Assembly: GCA_902761635.1 (NCBI GenBank)
Contig: CACWLG010000006.1
Location: 35,490-99,489 of the forward strand
Reading direction: 5' to 3'
Origin: Oscillospiraceae bacterium
GTDB lineage: Bacteria; Bacillota; Clostridia; Oscillospirales; Oscillospiraceae
DNA: 64,000 nt
Shown here in pieces: positions 8,715-16,337 of the stretch; position 1 is the stretch's first letter, and each line of letters starts with the position of its first letter. The translations under genes and the position numbers were made by a program. The notes below the pieces were generated by a model. That model searched no databases and was not told where the DNA came from. It saw only the letters and a program-made list of their open reading frames with translations.

Positions 8715-9704
8715 TTATGTTTTCCCGGCAGATCTGTTTCTGCGCTGGCTGTGCCCGCGGCCGTGCCGTCTGGACTGGGTGGCCTTGTTCTTGTAAAAGC
8801 CGACCATATCCTCGTCCGCTTCGTAGACAAGGCGGTTGGCGAGCCAGCTGCCGTTGTCCTTGTTCTTGCGGAACTTGGCTCTCACGAGGAAATTCCCGTG
8901 CTCGGCGCAGGAATAGAGATTCATATAGCGCTGGTCACCCTGGTTAATCCACTTAAGCGGCGTGGTCTCCTGCCCGCAGACAGGACAGGGCAGCATGCGC
9001 AGGCGCTCGTCCGAGAAAGCGTCCGCCTTGCTGGAAAAGCCGTCGAAGCATTCGTGACTCAGCGTATCCGGCCCCTCGTTCTCCGCGGGCGGCTTATAAT
9101 TGGGCATGCGCGCGGCAAGGATCCGGGTGGCGTCATCATACATTCTCAAGCCCTCGCGCATATCCAGCTTTGAGGCCACAAGCGCGGTGTTGTAGGCGTC
9201 GCCCAGCGCGTCGTGTGCGATACGGGTCTGCTCGATCTCAAAATGCTCCATAGCGCTGGCAAGAGATTTCTGGTTCTTATCGCCGCCGGTCTGCAAATTA
9301 TAAATGAGCTGCAGATTGATCCACTCATGAATCCAGTCCCAATCAAGGTCATGGATGATGATATTCTGCTCCATGATGCGCTGGTCGTCGCAGCCCCAGG
9401 TGATAAAGGTTACATCGTCCCCACACCAGGCGCGGAAGCGCTCCATTGCCTCCGGGAAGGAAAGACCGTGGGACAGTCTCTCCTTATCAAAGCCGGTGAT
9501 TTTCTTCACCTTATAATGCATGCGCCGGAAATAGACAGGCTTTACATCCACGGTAAACTCTTCGCCCGGTTTCATATCATCCGTGAGCTTGACCGCACCG
9601 ATCTCAATAATCTCACCGCCCAGATGGATGGGCAGCTTGTTAAAAACGGAGGATTTGGAACTCATCGCCTGGTTCCATTCCAGATCCACCACAACATAGT
9701 TCAT
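8715..9704 (-). CDS. DEDDh 3'-5' exonuclease with zinc-ribbon tail
   Basis: This 329-aa protein starts at the ATG at 9704, behind AAAGGA. Residues 1-185 form a DnaQ/ERI1-like exonuclease domain. Catalytic acids are in VVDLEWNQ and in the middle Asp motif (FITWGCDDQRIM), and the Exo III motif IAHDALGDAYNTALV provides the DEDDh histidine and aspartate. Beyond it are a four-cysteine cluster (CPVCG, then a distal Cys near LYSCAEHG) and a very basic C-terminus (RRHGRGHSQRRNRSAG) that could bind nucleic acid. The substrate (RNA or DNA 3' ends) cannot be decided from sequence. It stands alone, divergent from murF. Confidence 0.85.
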   Translation of the reverse strand: MNYVVVDLEWNQAMSSKSSVFNKLPIHLGGEIIEIGAVKLTDDMKPGEEFTVDVKPVYFRRMHYKVKKITGFDKERLSHGLSFPEAMERFRAWCGDDVTFITWGCDDQRIMEQNIIIHDLDWDWIHEWINLQLIYNLQTGGDKNQKSLASAMEHFEIEQTRIAHDALGDAYNTALVASKLDMREGLRMYDDATRILAARMPNYKPPAENEGPDTLSHECFDGFSSKADAFSDERLRMLPCPVCGQETTPLKWINQGDQRYMNLYSCAEHGNFLVRAKFRKNKDNGSWLANRLVYEADEDMVGFYKNKATQSRRHGRGHSQRRNRSAGKT

Positions 9705-9739
9705 AGCACTTGTCCTTTGTTAAAATAATAAGCTAAAGT

Positions 9740-9745
9740 ATTATA
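9740..9745 (-). promoter_or_regulatory. -10 element for the exonuclease gene
   Basis: TATAAT on the minus strand preceded by TG (extended -10, TGTTATAAT). The -35 region (GTGCAC, 17 nt upstream) is poor. Confidence 0.5.
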
Positions 9746-9789
9746 ACATATCTTTTGCCGCAGTGCACTACTTTTTTGCAGAAAATCTT

Positions 9790-9818
9790 TTGCCACCGGC
9801 AGGCGGCTGTGTTATACT
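9790..9818 (+). promoter_or_regulatory. Promoter of murF
   Basis: TTGCCA (9790-9795), a 17-nt spacer and TATACT (9813-9818). The leader to murF is about 100 nt. Confidence 0.6.
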
Positions 9819-9924
9819 ATAAATAATAAAGCTTTCATATTTTAACAGCAGCATAAAATCTCTGCCGCAGGAGCGACACGCGGATTTCCTGTGCCTTGAA
9901 AGCTCAGCATTAGCAAGGGAGTGG

Positions 9925-11286
9925 ATGCCTTTGAAGACCATGACATTGTCCGCCGCAGCCGCCGCCTGTGGCGGAAAGCTGCATAACTGCCCGGATCCGC
10001 AGCAAACAATTGGCAGAGCGGTGATCGACAGCCGGGAGGTACAGCCGGGGGACCTTTTCGTTGCCTACCGGGGAGAGAAGACAGACGGACACCGCTATAT
10101 TCAGACAGCGCTGGAGAAGGGGGCTGTCTGCGCTCTGGCGGAGTACCTGCCCGAGGGAACAGCGGGACCGGTGCTTCTTGTGAAGGATGTTCAGAACGCA
10201 CTGGAGAAAATCTGCTGCGCCTATCGCGAAACCCTCCGAATCCCGGTGATCGGCATTACCGGCAGCGTCGGTAAGACCACGGCCAAGGAGATGATCGCCT
10301 CCGTTTTGTCGCAGCGCTTTCGCGTATTAAAGACAGAGGGGAACTTTAATAACCAGATCGGCGTGCCGATGACCGTCTCCCGGATCGAGAAGGAGCATGA
10401 GGTCGCCGTCGTGGAGATGGGCATCTCAGACTTTGGCGAGATGACGGTTCTTGCTCAGATCGCAAAGCCGACTGTGGCGGTTTTCACGGTGATCGGGCAT
10501 GCGCATCTGGAATTTCTGCACGATCTGGAGGGCGTGTTCCGCGCAAAGACGGAAATGCTCCGTTTTCTGCCGGAGGATGGGACCGTGATCTGCAACGGAG
10601 ACGATGCGCTGCTCAAAACGATCCGTTGCCCCCAGCGCCTGCTTCGCTTCGGAACAGGGGAGGACTGCGAAGTCTGCGCAGATGAGATCGAGCTGCTGCC
10701 GGGCGGCCTCACCCGCTGCCGCATCGTGTACGGGGAACGTGTGATCCGAGCGGAGATCCCGGCCTTCGGCAATCAGATGATTTATGCTGCTCTGGAGGGG
10801 GCGGCGGTTGGGTTCGCCCTGGGTCTCACGGATGAGGAGATACAAGCCGGCATCGCAGCTTTTTCCAATGTCGGCCGCCGGAGCGCGGTAACGGTCACCG
10901 ATTCCGTCATGCTCATTGACGACAGCTATAACGCAAACCCGGATTCTATGCGCTGCGCGGTGGATTCCCTTGTCCAGCTTCCCGGAAGGCATGTGTGTCT
11001 CCTGTCAGATATGCTGGAAATGGGGCCGGAATCTGCGCAGATGCACAGGGCTCTGGGTGCTTACGCTCTCGAAAAGGGCGTTGCTGTCGTTGCGGCCTAT
11101 GGTCCCTTCGGCAGGGAGATTGCTGCCGGCGCCGGCGAGGCCGGGCATTTCTTTGAAGATCGGGAGCGTATGATTGCCGCTCTGCCGACGCTTTTGAGAA
11201 AAGGGGATACCGTCCTTGTGAAATCCTCCAAGGGGATGCAGATCGGCCCTGTGGCCGACGCCGTGAAAGAGCTTGATCTGACATGA
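9925..11286 (+). CDS. murF: UDP-MurNAc-tripeptide:D-Ala-D-Ala ligase
   Basis: This 453-aa cytoplasmic ligase adds D-Ala-D-Ala to UDP-MurNAc-tripeptide, the last cytoplasmic step of peptidoglycan precursor assembly. It starts at ATG 9925 behind AAGGGAG. Three Mur-ligase domains are visible: an N-terminal substrate domain (residues 1-90), the ATPase core with the P-loop GITGSVGKTTAKEM and the FNNQIGVPMT motif, and a C-terminal domain opening with DDSYNANPDSMRCAVDSL. It overlaps the following HAD gene by four bases (ATGA), so the two are translationally coupled. Confidence 0.95.
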   Translation: MPLKTMTLSAAAAACGGKLHNCPDPQQTIGRAVIDSREVQPGDLFVAYRGEKTDGHRYIQTALEKGAVCALAEYLPEGTAGPVLLVKDVQNALEKICCAYRETLRIPVIGITGSVGKTTAKEMIASVLSQRFRVLKTEGNFNNQIGVPMTVSRIEKEHEVAVVEMGISDFGEMTVLAQIAKPTVAVFTVIGHAHLEFLHDLEGVFRAKTEMLRFLPEDGTVICNGDDALLKTIRCPQRLLRFGTGEDCEVCADEIELLPGGLTRCRIVYGERVIRAEIPAFGNQMIYAALEGAAVGFALGLTDEEIQAGIAAFSNVGRRSAVTVTDSVMLIDDSYNANPDSMRCAVDSLVQLPGRHVCLLSDMLEMGPESAQMHRALGAYALEKGVAVVAAYGPFGREIAAGAGEAGHFFEDRERMIAALPTLLRKGDTVLVKSSKGMQIGPVADAVKELDLT

Positions 11287-11996
11287 ACAGAACTGCAGAA
11301 GAGATGCGGCCGATCGTACTGCTGGATCTTGATAATACGATCCTGGATTTTAACAAGGCGGAGTACAGGGCCTTAAACAGGGCTCTCACGGAACAGGGGC
11401 TGCCGTTTGATGAAGAGATCGCAGCGCTCTATCACCGGATCAACATCCGCCACTGGGAAATGCTGGAGGACGGGATCCTGACACGGGCCGAGGTGCTGGT
11501 GCAGCGCTATGAGGCACTCTTTCGGGAGCTTGGCGTGCAGGCCGACGCAGAGCGGACACAGGGACTTTACGAGACTTACCTCGCCGAAGGGCACTGGTTT
11601 ATGCCCGGGGCAGAGGAGATGCTGCGCTCGCTTGCAGGAAACTGTCGGCTTTTCATCTGCTCCAACGGAGTACAGAGCGTACAGGACAGACGAATCGGGA
11701 GCGCGGGTATCGCCGGGTATTTTGAAAAGATTTTTATCTCCGAGGGCATGGGCGCCAACAAGCCGGAACGCCGCTTCTTTGAATTGTGCTTCCGGGAGAT
11801 CCCGGGCTTTGAACGCTCACGTGCGATTATCCTGGGCGACAGCCTGAGCTCCGACATTCGCGGCGGCATCAATGCCGGGATACTGACCTGCTGGTACAAT
11901 CCGAGTGGGAAGGAGAACACAGGCCCGATCAAAGCGGACTATGAGATCCGTGATCTCGGCGAGTTTGAAGGTCTGCTGCGGCGCATTTTTGGCTGA
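11283..11996 (+). CDS. HAD hydrolase, YjjG-like nucleotidase
   Basis: This 237-aa haloacid dehalogenase-superfamily phosphatase has motif I LLDLDNTILDFNKAE, motif II FICSNGVQ, the Lys of motif III in GANKPERRFFE and motif IV IILGDSLSSDIRGG. A helical cap sits between motifs I and II. The overall layout is that of YjjG/PynA pyrimidine 5'-nucleotidases, which clean up non-canonical nucleotides. The exact substrate is inferred. The start ATG overlaps the murF stop, so it is the second gene of a murF operon. Confidence 0.85.
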   Translation: MNRTAEEMRPIVLLDLDNTILDFNKAEYRALNRALTEQGLPFDEEIAALYHRINIRHWEMLEDGILTRAEVLVQRYEALFRELGVQADAERTQGLYETYLAEGHWFMPGAEEMLRSLAGNCRLFICSNGVQSVQDRRIGSAGIAGYFEKIFISEGMGANKPERRFFELCFREIPGFERSRAIILGDSLSSDIRGGINAGILTCWYNPSGKENTGPIKADYEIRDLGEFEGLLRRIFG

Positions 11997-12054
11997 GCCC
12001 ATGGTATTTATCATACTGACCAGGCAGCGGTTTTCACAGAAAGCCGCTGCTTTT

Positions 12055-12082
12055 CACGTTCCTCCGATAATCGCATAGGATA
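12055..12082 (+). promoter_or_regulatory. Candidate sigma-K-like promoter of cotJ
   Basis: CATAGGATA at 12074-12082 fits the CATA-N3-TA form of a sigma-K -10 element. A CAC at 12055-12057 lies 16 nt upstream. The match to sigma-E is weaker. In Bacillus subtilis the cotJ operon is sigma-E dependent, so this assignment is tentative. Confidence 0.35.
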
Positions 12083-12112
12083 GGGTGAGCGAACGCTCAA
12101 GGAGGAATACAA

Positions 12113-12559
12113 GTGAGCTGCAACAAACCCGATCAATCCTTCCGCAACGGGAGCCTGCCCGGCGCCTATGCACCCCTTGCCATGGCCTATGTGCCCATGC
12201 AGGTCTCGGCTGCTCCGAACTATGACGCGCCGGAGGCGCTGGCGCGGGGAACGCTTTTTCCCGGGCTGGATCTCCCTTTTATGAATATTGTCAACGAAAA
12301 GGCACCGGATGTTCCGACTGCAGAGCTGATGGCGATCGACTTTGTAGTCGATGAGCTGGAGCTGTATCTGGATACTCACAGTGAAGATCAGGAGGCGTTC
12401 GATCTGTACCAGAGCTTTCTGGCTCTGCGCATGGAGGCGCGGGAGCGTTACACCGGGCGCTTTGGCCCCATTACCCAATGCGACCAGCTTGGCAGTGAGA
12501 GCTACACCTGGCTCAAGGATCCGTGGCCGTGGGAGTTTCTGAACAGGAGGGAGCGCTGA
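12113..12559 (+). CDS. CotJA-CotJB fusion spore coat protein
   Basis: This 148-aa protein uses a GTG start at 12113, seven bases after AAGGAGG. Residues about 15-60 carry the CotJA signature (LAMAYVPMQ, then ALARGTLFPGLDLPF). Residues about 68-148 carry CotJB features (IDFVVDELELYLDTHSEDQE, GPITQCDQLG, YTWLKDPWPWEF). In Bacillus these are two separate genes of about 80-90 codons each; here one uninterrupted frame spans both. Next to cotJC, it should assemble into an inner spore coat or exosporium layer in the mother cell. The SD and start of cotJC follow its stop directly. Confidence 0.88.
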   Translation: MSCNKPDQSFRNGSLPGAYAPLAMAYVPMQVSAAPNYDAPEALARGTLFPGLDLPFMNIVNEKAPDVPTAELMAIDFVVDELELYLDTHSEDQEAFDLYQSFLALRMEARERYTGRFGPITQCDQLGSESYTWLKDPWPWEFLNRRER

Positions 12560-12561
12560 AG

Positions 12562-13158
12562 ATGTTTGTCTATGAAAAGAAACTGCAGTATCCGGTCAGA
12601 ATCCGCAACACGAACCCAGCGCTGGCGAAGTTCATCATCAGTCAGTACGGAGGACCGGACGGAGAATTGGGAGCGTCTCTGCGGTATCTGAGCCAGCGCT
12701 ATGCCATGCCGTACCCGGAACTCAAGGGACTGCTGACGGATATCGGCACGGAAGAGCTGGGGCATTTGGAGATGATCGGCGCTATCGTACACCAGCTGAC
12801 CCGTGACCTGTCCGTTGACGAAATCAAAAAGGCCGGCTTTGACGCCTATTTCGTTGACCATACGGCGGGCGTCTATCCCACAGCGGCCTCCGGCTTTCCC
12901 TGGAGCGCGGCCTCCATGGCGGTCAAGGGTGACGTGATCGCCGACCTGAGCGAGGATCTGGCTGCCGAGCAGAAGGCCCGCGTGACTTACGACAACATCC
13001 TGCGACTGTCGGATGATCCCGATGTCAACAATGTCATTCGCTATCTGCGGGAGAGGGAAGTGGTCCACTACCAGCGCTTTGGCGAAGCACTGCGCCTGGC
13101 TGCGGAAAAAATGAATGAGAGAAATGTCTATGCCGTGAACCCGTCCTTTGACAATTGA
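12562..13158 (+). CDS. cotJC: CotJC, manganese-catalase-like coat protein
   Basis: This 198-aa protein starts at ATG 12562, just after the CotJAB stop and behind GGAGGGAG. It is a ferritin-like four-helix protein of the Mn-catalase family with metal-ligand motifs in TDIGTEELGHLEMIGAI and EREVVHYQRFGEAL. The short C-terminus and the position after CotJA/B identify it as CotJC, a spore coat component thought to protect against peroxide. Whether it keeps catalase activity cannot be told from sequence, although the E/H ligand pairs look intact. Confidence 0.92.
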   Translation: MFVYEKKLQYPVRIRNTNPALAKFIISQYGGPDGELGASLRYLSQRYAMPYPELKGLLTDIGTEELGHLEMIGAIVHQLTRDLSVDEIKKAGFDAYFVDHTAGVYPTAASGFPWSAASMAVKGDVIADLSEDLAAEQKARVTYDNILRLSDDPDVNNVIRYLREREVVHYQRFGEALRLAAEKMNERNVYAVNPSFDN

Positions 13159-13268
13159 CGTGAGACGGATTTCATAAGATAAGCCCGAATCCTTTGCAGG
13201 CTGTTCATAAAACGTTATGAAGGTCAAACGGAGCTGGACATCAGCCTGACAGGGTCGGTTGACAGAAA

Positions 13269-13318
13269 AGCCGGGATGCTGCGTGCAGAAATGTGCGCGG
13301 TATCCCGGCTTCCTTTTT
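13269..13318 (+). terminator. Terminator downstream of cotJC
   Basis: AGCCGGGAT (13269-13277) and ATCCCGGCT (13302-13310) form a stem followed by TCCTTTTT. It is 110 nt after the cotJC stop. Confidence 0.75.
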
Positions 13319-13368
13319 CATGTTAATCATAGAAAAAGGTAATCAAGCGGCCACCGATAAACCGGATT

Positions 13369-13734
13369 CTATTTTACTGTATATCCTTCAGAAGTTAAAA
13401 CCTCCAACGCTCTATCATAGTTTTCTTCTTTCACAAGAATATAATCCGTGTTGTATGTCGATACCGCGAAGATGCCGATTTTATGCGCTGCCAGGATGCC
13501 GGACAGCTTTGAAAGAATACCGATCAAGGAGAAGTCGAGAACTCCCTGAATACGAAAGCCTCTCCATCCATCGTCACGCACAAGTATATTGCGTGGTGTA
13601 TCCTCCGTTTTGCATACCAGAGACACTTCTTCCTCTGTCTTTCCAAGAAAATAAAAATCCGCATCCAGGTTGATACTCGAAATGTCTCTCACTTTGCAGA
13701 TCGTCAGTTCGTGGTCGATTTTCTTTAATTCCAT
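13369..13734 (-). CDS. ACT domain protein
   Basis: This 121-aa protein starts at the ATG at 13734, about 11 nt after GGAGG. The C-terminal half (GVLDFSLIGILSKLSGILAA, then IGIFAVSTYNTDYILVKEEN) is an ACT fold of the CASTOR/ACT_7 type. The N-terminal half probably forms a second ACT-like repeat. ACT domains bind amino acids or other small ligands and usually regulate an enzyme in trans. No catalytic domain is attached, and the neighbours give no clue to the partner. Confidence 0.8.
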   Translation of the reverse strand: MELKKIDHELTICKVRDISSINLDADFYFLGKTEEEVSLVCKTEDTPRNILVRDDGWRGFRIQGVLDFSLIGILSKLSGILAAHKIGIFAVSTYNTDYILVKEENYDRALEVLTSEGYTVK

Positions 13735-13790
13735 CAGCGGTGTTTCCTCCGTAAATCACAATTTGGCAATAGGAGTATATCACATAATGA

Positions 13791-14087
13791 ATGAGCTGTG
13801 TATATGCAGATCACCGCGAGGGCGAAGCAGAGCTTGTCCTCGAGGGCGTGGATATCAAGGGAGGCAATATCAGCCTGATGCTTGACGAAGCCGGAGAAAA
13901 AGAGTATCTTGATACAGGGAAAATTCCGCGCACCATCCCAACCGGCTTCTCCGGGGCCGCACCGACGGTGGAAAATGCACCTCCGCGTTTCCTGCCCGGC
14001 TGCCGTGTGAACACGATTACAGACGGCATGATGCACCAGCTCGAGGCGCGCTTCGGTGTCAAGGGTCCCGAGGGCTGCCTTTCTTAA
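13791..14087 (+). CDS. Hypothetical 98-aa reading frame, possibly a remnant
   Basis: This open frame of 98 codons starts with ATG at 13791. An AGGAG lies 15 nt upstream, which is too far for a good ribosome binding site. The product is hydrophilic with no recognisable motif, signal or membrane segment (GEAELVLEGVDIKGGNISLM, GKIPRTIPTGFSGAAP). Its TAA directly touches the first base of the MITE-like repeat at 14088. It could be the tail of a degraded gene or a small unknown protein. I cannot assign a function. Confidence 0.35.
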   Translation: MSCVYADHREGEAELVLEGVDIKGGNISLMLDEAGEKEYLDTGKIPRTIPTGFSGAAPTVENAPPRFLPGCRVNTITDGMMHQLEARFGVKGPEGCLS

Positions 14088-14215
14088 GGCAACACCGCAC
14101 AATCCGCCTTCGGCATCTCCTGGAAAATTTGTGCCCTGATTTCGTCACTTTTTCTTGAGGTACACAAAGTACATCTGCGAAAGGATCTGCTCTTGCCGAA
14201 TTATGCGGTATTGCC
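14088..14215 (+). repeat. MITE-like repeat, copy B (128 bp)
   Basis: It starts with GGCAACACCGCACAATCCGC and ends with GAATTATGCGGTATTGCC, imperfect terminal inverted repeats of about 18 bp. It has the long left arm (TCCTGGAAAATTTGTGCCC...) but lacks most of the right arm present in copy C. There is no clear target duplication. It lies exactly between the TAA at 14085-14087 and the rlmD stop codon at 14216-14218. Confidence 0.88.
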
Positions 14216-15577
14216 CTATGTATTTCTTGTCAGCAAAACTACTGTCTCCACGTGTTTGGTACGCGGGAAGAGGTCAAAGGCTTCAGCGGCCTGCAGGGTA
14301 TAACCATATGCCTGAAAACGCAGAATATCCCGTGCCAGTGTGGACGGTTCACAGGAAACATAGACAACGCGCTCCGGTGACATGGAAGCTACAGCTTGAA
14401 TTGCTGCCTCCTGCATGCCTTTTCGCGGGGGATCAACCACGATTTTCCTGGGATGCAGGCCGCGCGCTGACAGCATGCTGGCGGCTTCGCCGGCGTCGGC
14501 GCAGAGAAACTCTGCGTTTTTTATCCCGTTCAGGGCAGCGTTGGATCTGGCGTTTTCAATGGCCTCCGGAACAAGCTCGGCGCCAATGACTTTGCCGGCC
14601 TGCTGCGCAAGGCACAGGCTGATGGTGCCGGCTCCACAGTAGAGATCGAACGCAAGATCCTCTTTCCTGAGCGCGGCATATTCCAGCGCCTTGCGGTAGA
14701 GGCGCTCCGCCTGGGGCGGATTGATCTGGAAAAAAGCCTGCGGCGCTATGTCAAAAGCAATACCGCACAGGGTATCCCTTATGTTTCCTTTGCCCCAGAG
14801 GGTATAAAAATCCCCGGCAAGAACAGTGTTTCCCTCTGTTTTGTTCACGTTTAACAGGATGCCGGTGAGCTCCGGACAGGCGGACAGCAATGCGGCCACA
14901 AGCGGCTGTGTATTGCTGCCGAACCCTTTGCGGGCAACGATACACAGCAGGCGGTCTGTGCCATAATAAGCTCTGCGGCAGAAAAGATGCCGCACAACGC
15001 CCTCGCCGCTGACCTCGTCATAGGCGGGGATCCTGTATTTCTCCATGAAGGATACAAGGGCAGCGGCAGCACGATGTGTCAATTCATCCTGAATCAAGCA
15101 TTGTTCAACGGGTATGAGCTGATGGCTGCGCTCCCGATAGAAGCCGAAAACCGCTTTCCCATCCAGATTACCAACCGCAAGGATCCCCTTGTTTCGGTAG
15201 TGCTCCGTCTGTTCACTGCCTGTGATCCGCTCGGCCTGTACCGTCTGTTTCCCGATATGCGCAAGGGCATCGTTGACCTTGACAAGCTTAAAGCGCAGTT
15301 CCTCTTCATAGGACATGTGCCGACAATCACAGCCGCCGCATTTTCCATAACAGGAACAGACGGGATCAATGCGGGCAGGGGAGGGCGTTATCAGTGCTTC
15401 CCCCCGCGCATAGGCGCAGTTTTTCTGTACCTTCAGAATACGAATATCCCATTCCTCACCCACAATGGTCCCGGGGACAAACACGGCAAAACCGTCCACA
15501 TGGCATACGCCGGCAGCATCGGAGTTATAGGCGTCAATTTTGACGCGCAATATTTGGTTTTTTCTTATTGTTTCCAT
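14216..15577 (-). CDS. rlmD: 23S rRNA (uracil-C5)-methyltransferase, RlmD type
   Basis: This 453-aa SAM-dependent methyltransferase of the TrmA/RlmD family has an N-terminal TRAM domain (QILRVKIDAYNSDAAGV), an Fe-S cluster motif C-x5-C-x2-C (CSCYGKCGGC), the Rossmann motif FDLYCGAGTISLCLA, a DPPRKGM motif and the catalytic cysteine in VVYVSCEPSTLARD. I take the ATG at 15577 (METIRKNQ); an ATG two codons earlier is possible. No Shine-Dalgarno is visible, and the promoter at 15584-15612 would start transcription almost on the ATG. The stop codon directly abuts the repeat at 14088-14215. Confidence 0.9.
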   Translation of the reverse strand: METIRKNQILRVKIDAYNSDAAGVCHVDGFAVFVPGTIVGEEWDIRILKVQKNCAYARGEALITPSPARIDPVCSCYGKCGGCDCRHMSYEEELRFKLVKVNDALAHIGKQTVQAERITGSEQTEHYRNKGILAVGNLDGKAVFGFYRERSHQLIPVEQCLIQDELTHRAAAALVSFMEKYRIPAYDEVSGEGVVRHLFCRRAYYGTDRLLCIVARKGFGSNTQPLVAALLSACPELTGILLNVNKTEGNTVLAGDFYTLWGKGNIRDTLCGIAFDIAPQAFFQINPPQAERLYRKALEYAALRKEDLAFDLYCGAGTISLCLAQQAGKVIGAELVPEAIENARSNAALNGIKNAEFLCADAGEAASMLSARGLHPRKIVVDPPRKGMQEAAIQAVASMSPERVVYVSCEPSTLARDILRFQAYGYTLQAAEAFDLFPRTKHVETVVLLTRNT

Positions 15578-15583
15578 GAACAT

Positions 15584-15612
15584 AGAATACCACATCACAG
15601 AGAAGAGTGCAA
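15584..15612 (-). promoter_or_regulatory. Promoter of rlmD, predicting a leaderless mRNA
   Basis: On the minus strand, TTGCAC (15607-15612), a 17-nt spacer and TATTCT (15584-15589). Position +1 would fall about at the ATG at 15577. Confidence 0.5.
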
Positions 15613-15810
15613 TTCATTCATGGTTTTTCCAACACAGTTTTATCTTAATCGTGGTGCCGCGGCATGCTTTCATACGGAATCCGAATCCTGTTTTATTACA
15701 GAAAAACGATTGTTACCCGGTTTTAATGAAGGATTTCTTGGTTTGCACGATGAATAATTCGTTTTTCTCCTGCAAATAATAGCTCCGAAAAAAGCAATAG
15801 GAGGATGAAA

Positions 15811-16104
15811 ATGAAAAGACTTTTCGTATATCTTGTCCTGGGCTTGGCGCTGAGCTTGCTTTTGAGCGCTTGTGGTGATATGTCTGACCGCGGAAATGTT
15901 GCCTCTTCTCCATGGCCTGATGTAACGGAGCCTGCCATGCCGATCCCCAGCATACCGGTCAGCCCTTCGGCAATGCCGGATACGGACAACAATCCCGATA
16001 CCGGAGCAGGCAGCTCTTCTGATTCCGGCATGAACCGTGATTCTTCAAGCGCCGGCACGGATGCCGTACCCAGTTCCCCCAAACCAACGGATACAGACAG
16101 ATAA
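15811..16104 (+). CDS. Small putative lipoprotein
   Basis: This 97-aa protein starts at ATG 15811, six bases after GGAGG; an ATG at 15805 touches the SD and is unlikely. The signal peptide MKRLFVYLVLGLALSLLLSA is followed directly by a Cys, giving a lipobox (LLSAC) for lipid attachment at the outer face of the membrane. The mature part is a low-complexity chain rich in Pro, Ser, Asp and Thr with no domain, probably a flexible tether. It is a single-gene unit with its own terminator. The function is unknown. Confidence 0.8.
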   Translation: MKRLFVYLVLGLALSLLLSACGDMSDRGNVASSPWPDVTEPAMPIPSIPVSPSAMPDTDNNPDTGAGSSSDSGMNRDSSSAGTDAVPSSPKPTDTDR

Positions 16105-16106
16105 GC

Positions 16107-16158
16107 AAAAGGCATTGCCTCATAATAGCGTAAAAGCGATTATGAGGCAGTGCCTTTT
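16107..16158 (+). terminator. Strong terminator of the lipoprotein gene
   Basis: AAAAGGCATTGCCTCATAAT (16107-16126) pairs with ATTATGAGGCAGTGCCTTTT (16139-16158) over 20 bp with one mismatch and a 12-nt loop. It can work in both directions. Confidence 0.85.
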
Positions 16159-16204
16159 CCCTGTTCACAGCTTATGAAAAAAAGAGTGCCTGCCGGACGC
16201 ACGG

Positions 16205-16256
16205 TAAGCCGACAGCCGCCTCCCTTTCAAGATGCGGCTGCCGTCAGCTTGCTTTT
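16205..16256. terminator. Weak hairpin downstream of dapA
   Basis: CAGCCGC (16213-16219) pairs with GCGGCTG (16234-16240), with partial extension on both sides. It lies about 100 nt past the dapA stop. T-rich sequence follows on the plus side only. The rest of the gap 16159-16337 shows nothing else. Confidence 0.4.
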
Positions 16257-16337
16257 TCAGCAGCATTTTTGAGAACCTTCCCTGTCAGCCAAATGGCAAA
16301 ACAGGGGGATATGCAAAGAAAACACTATTTTATGGGG

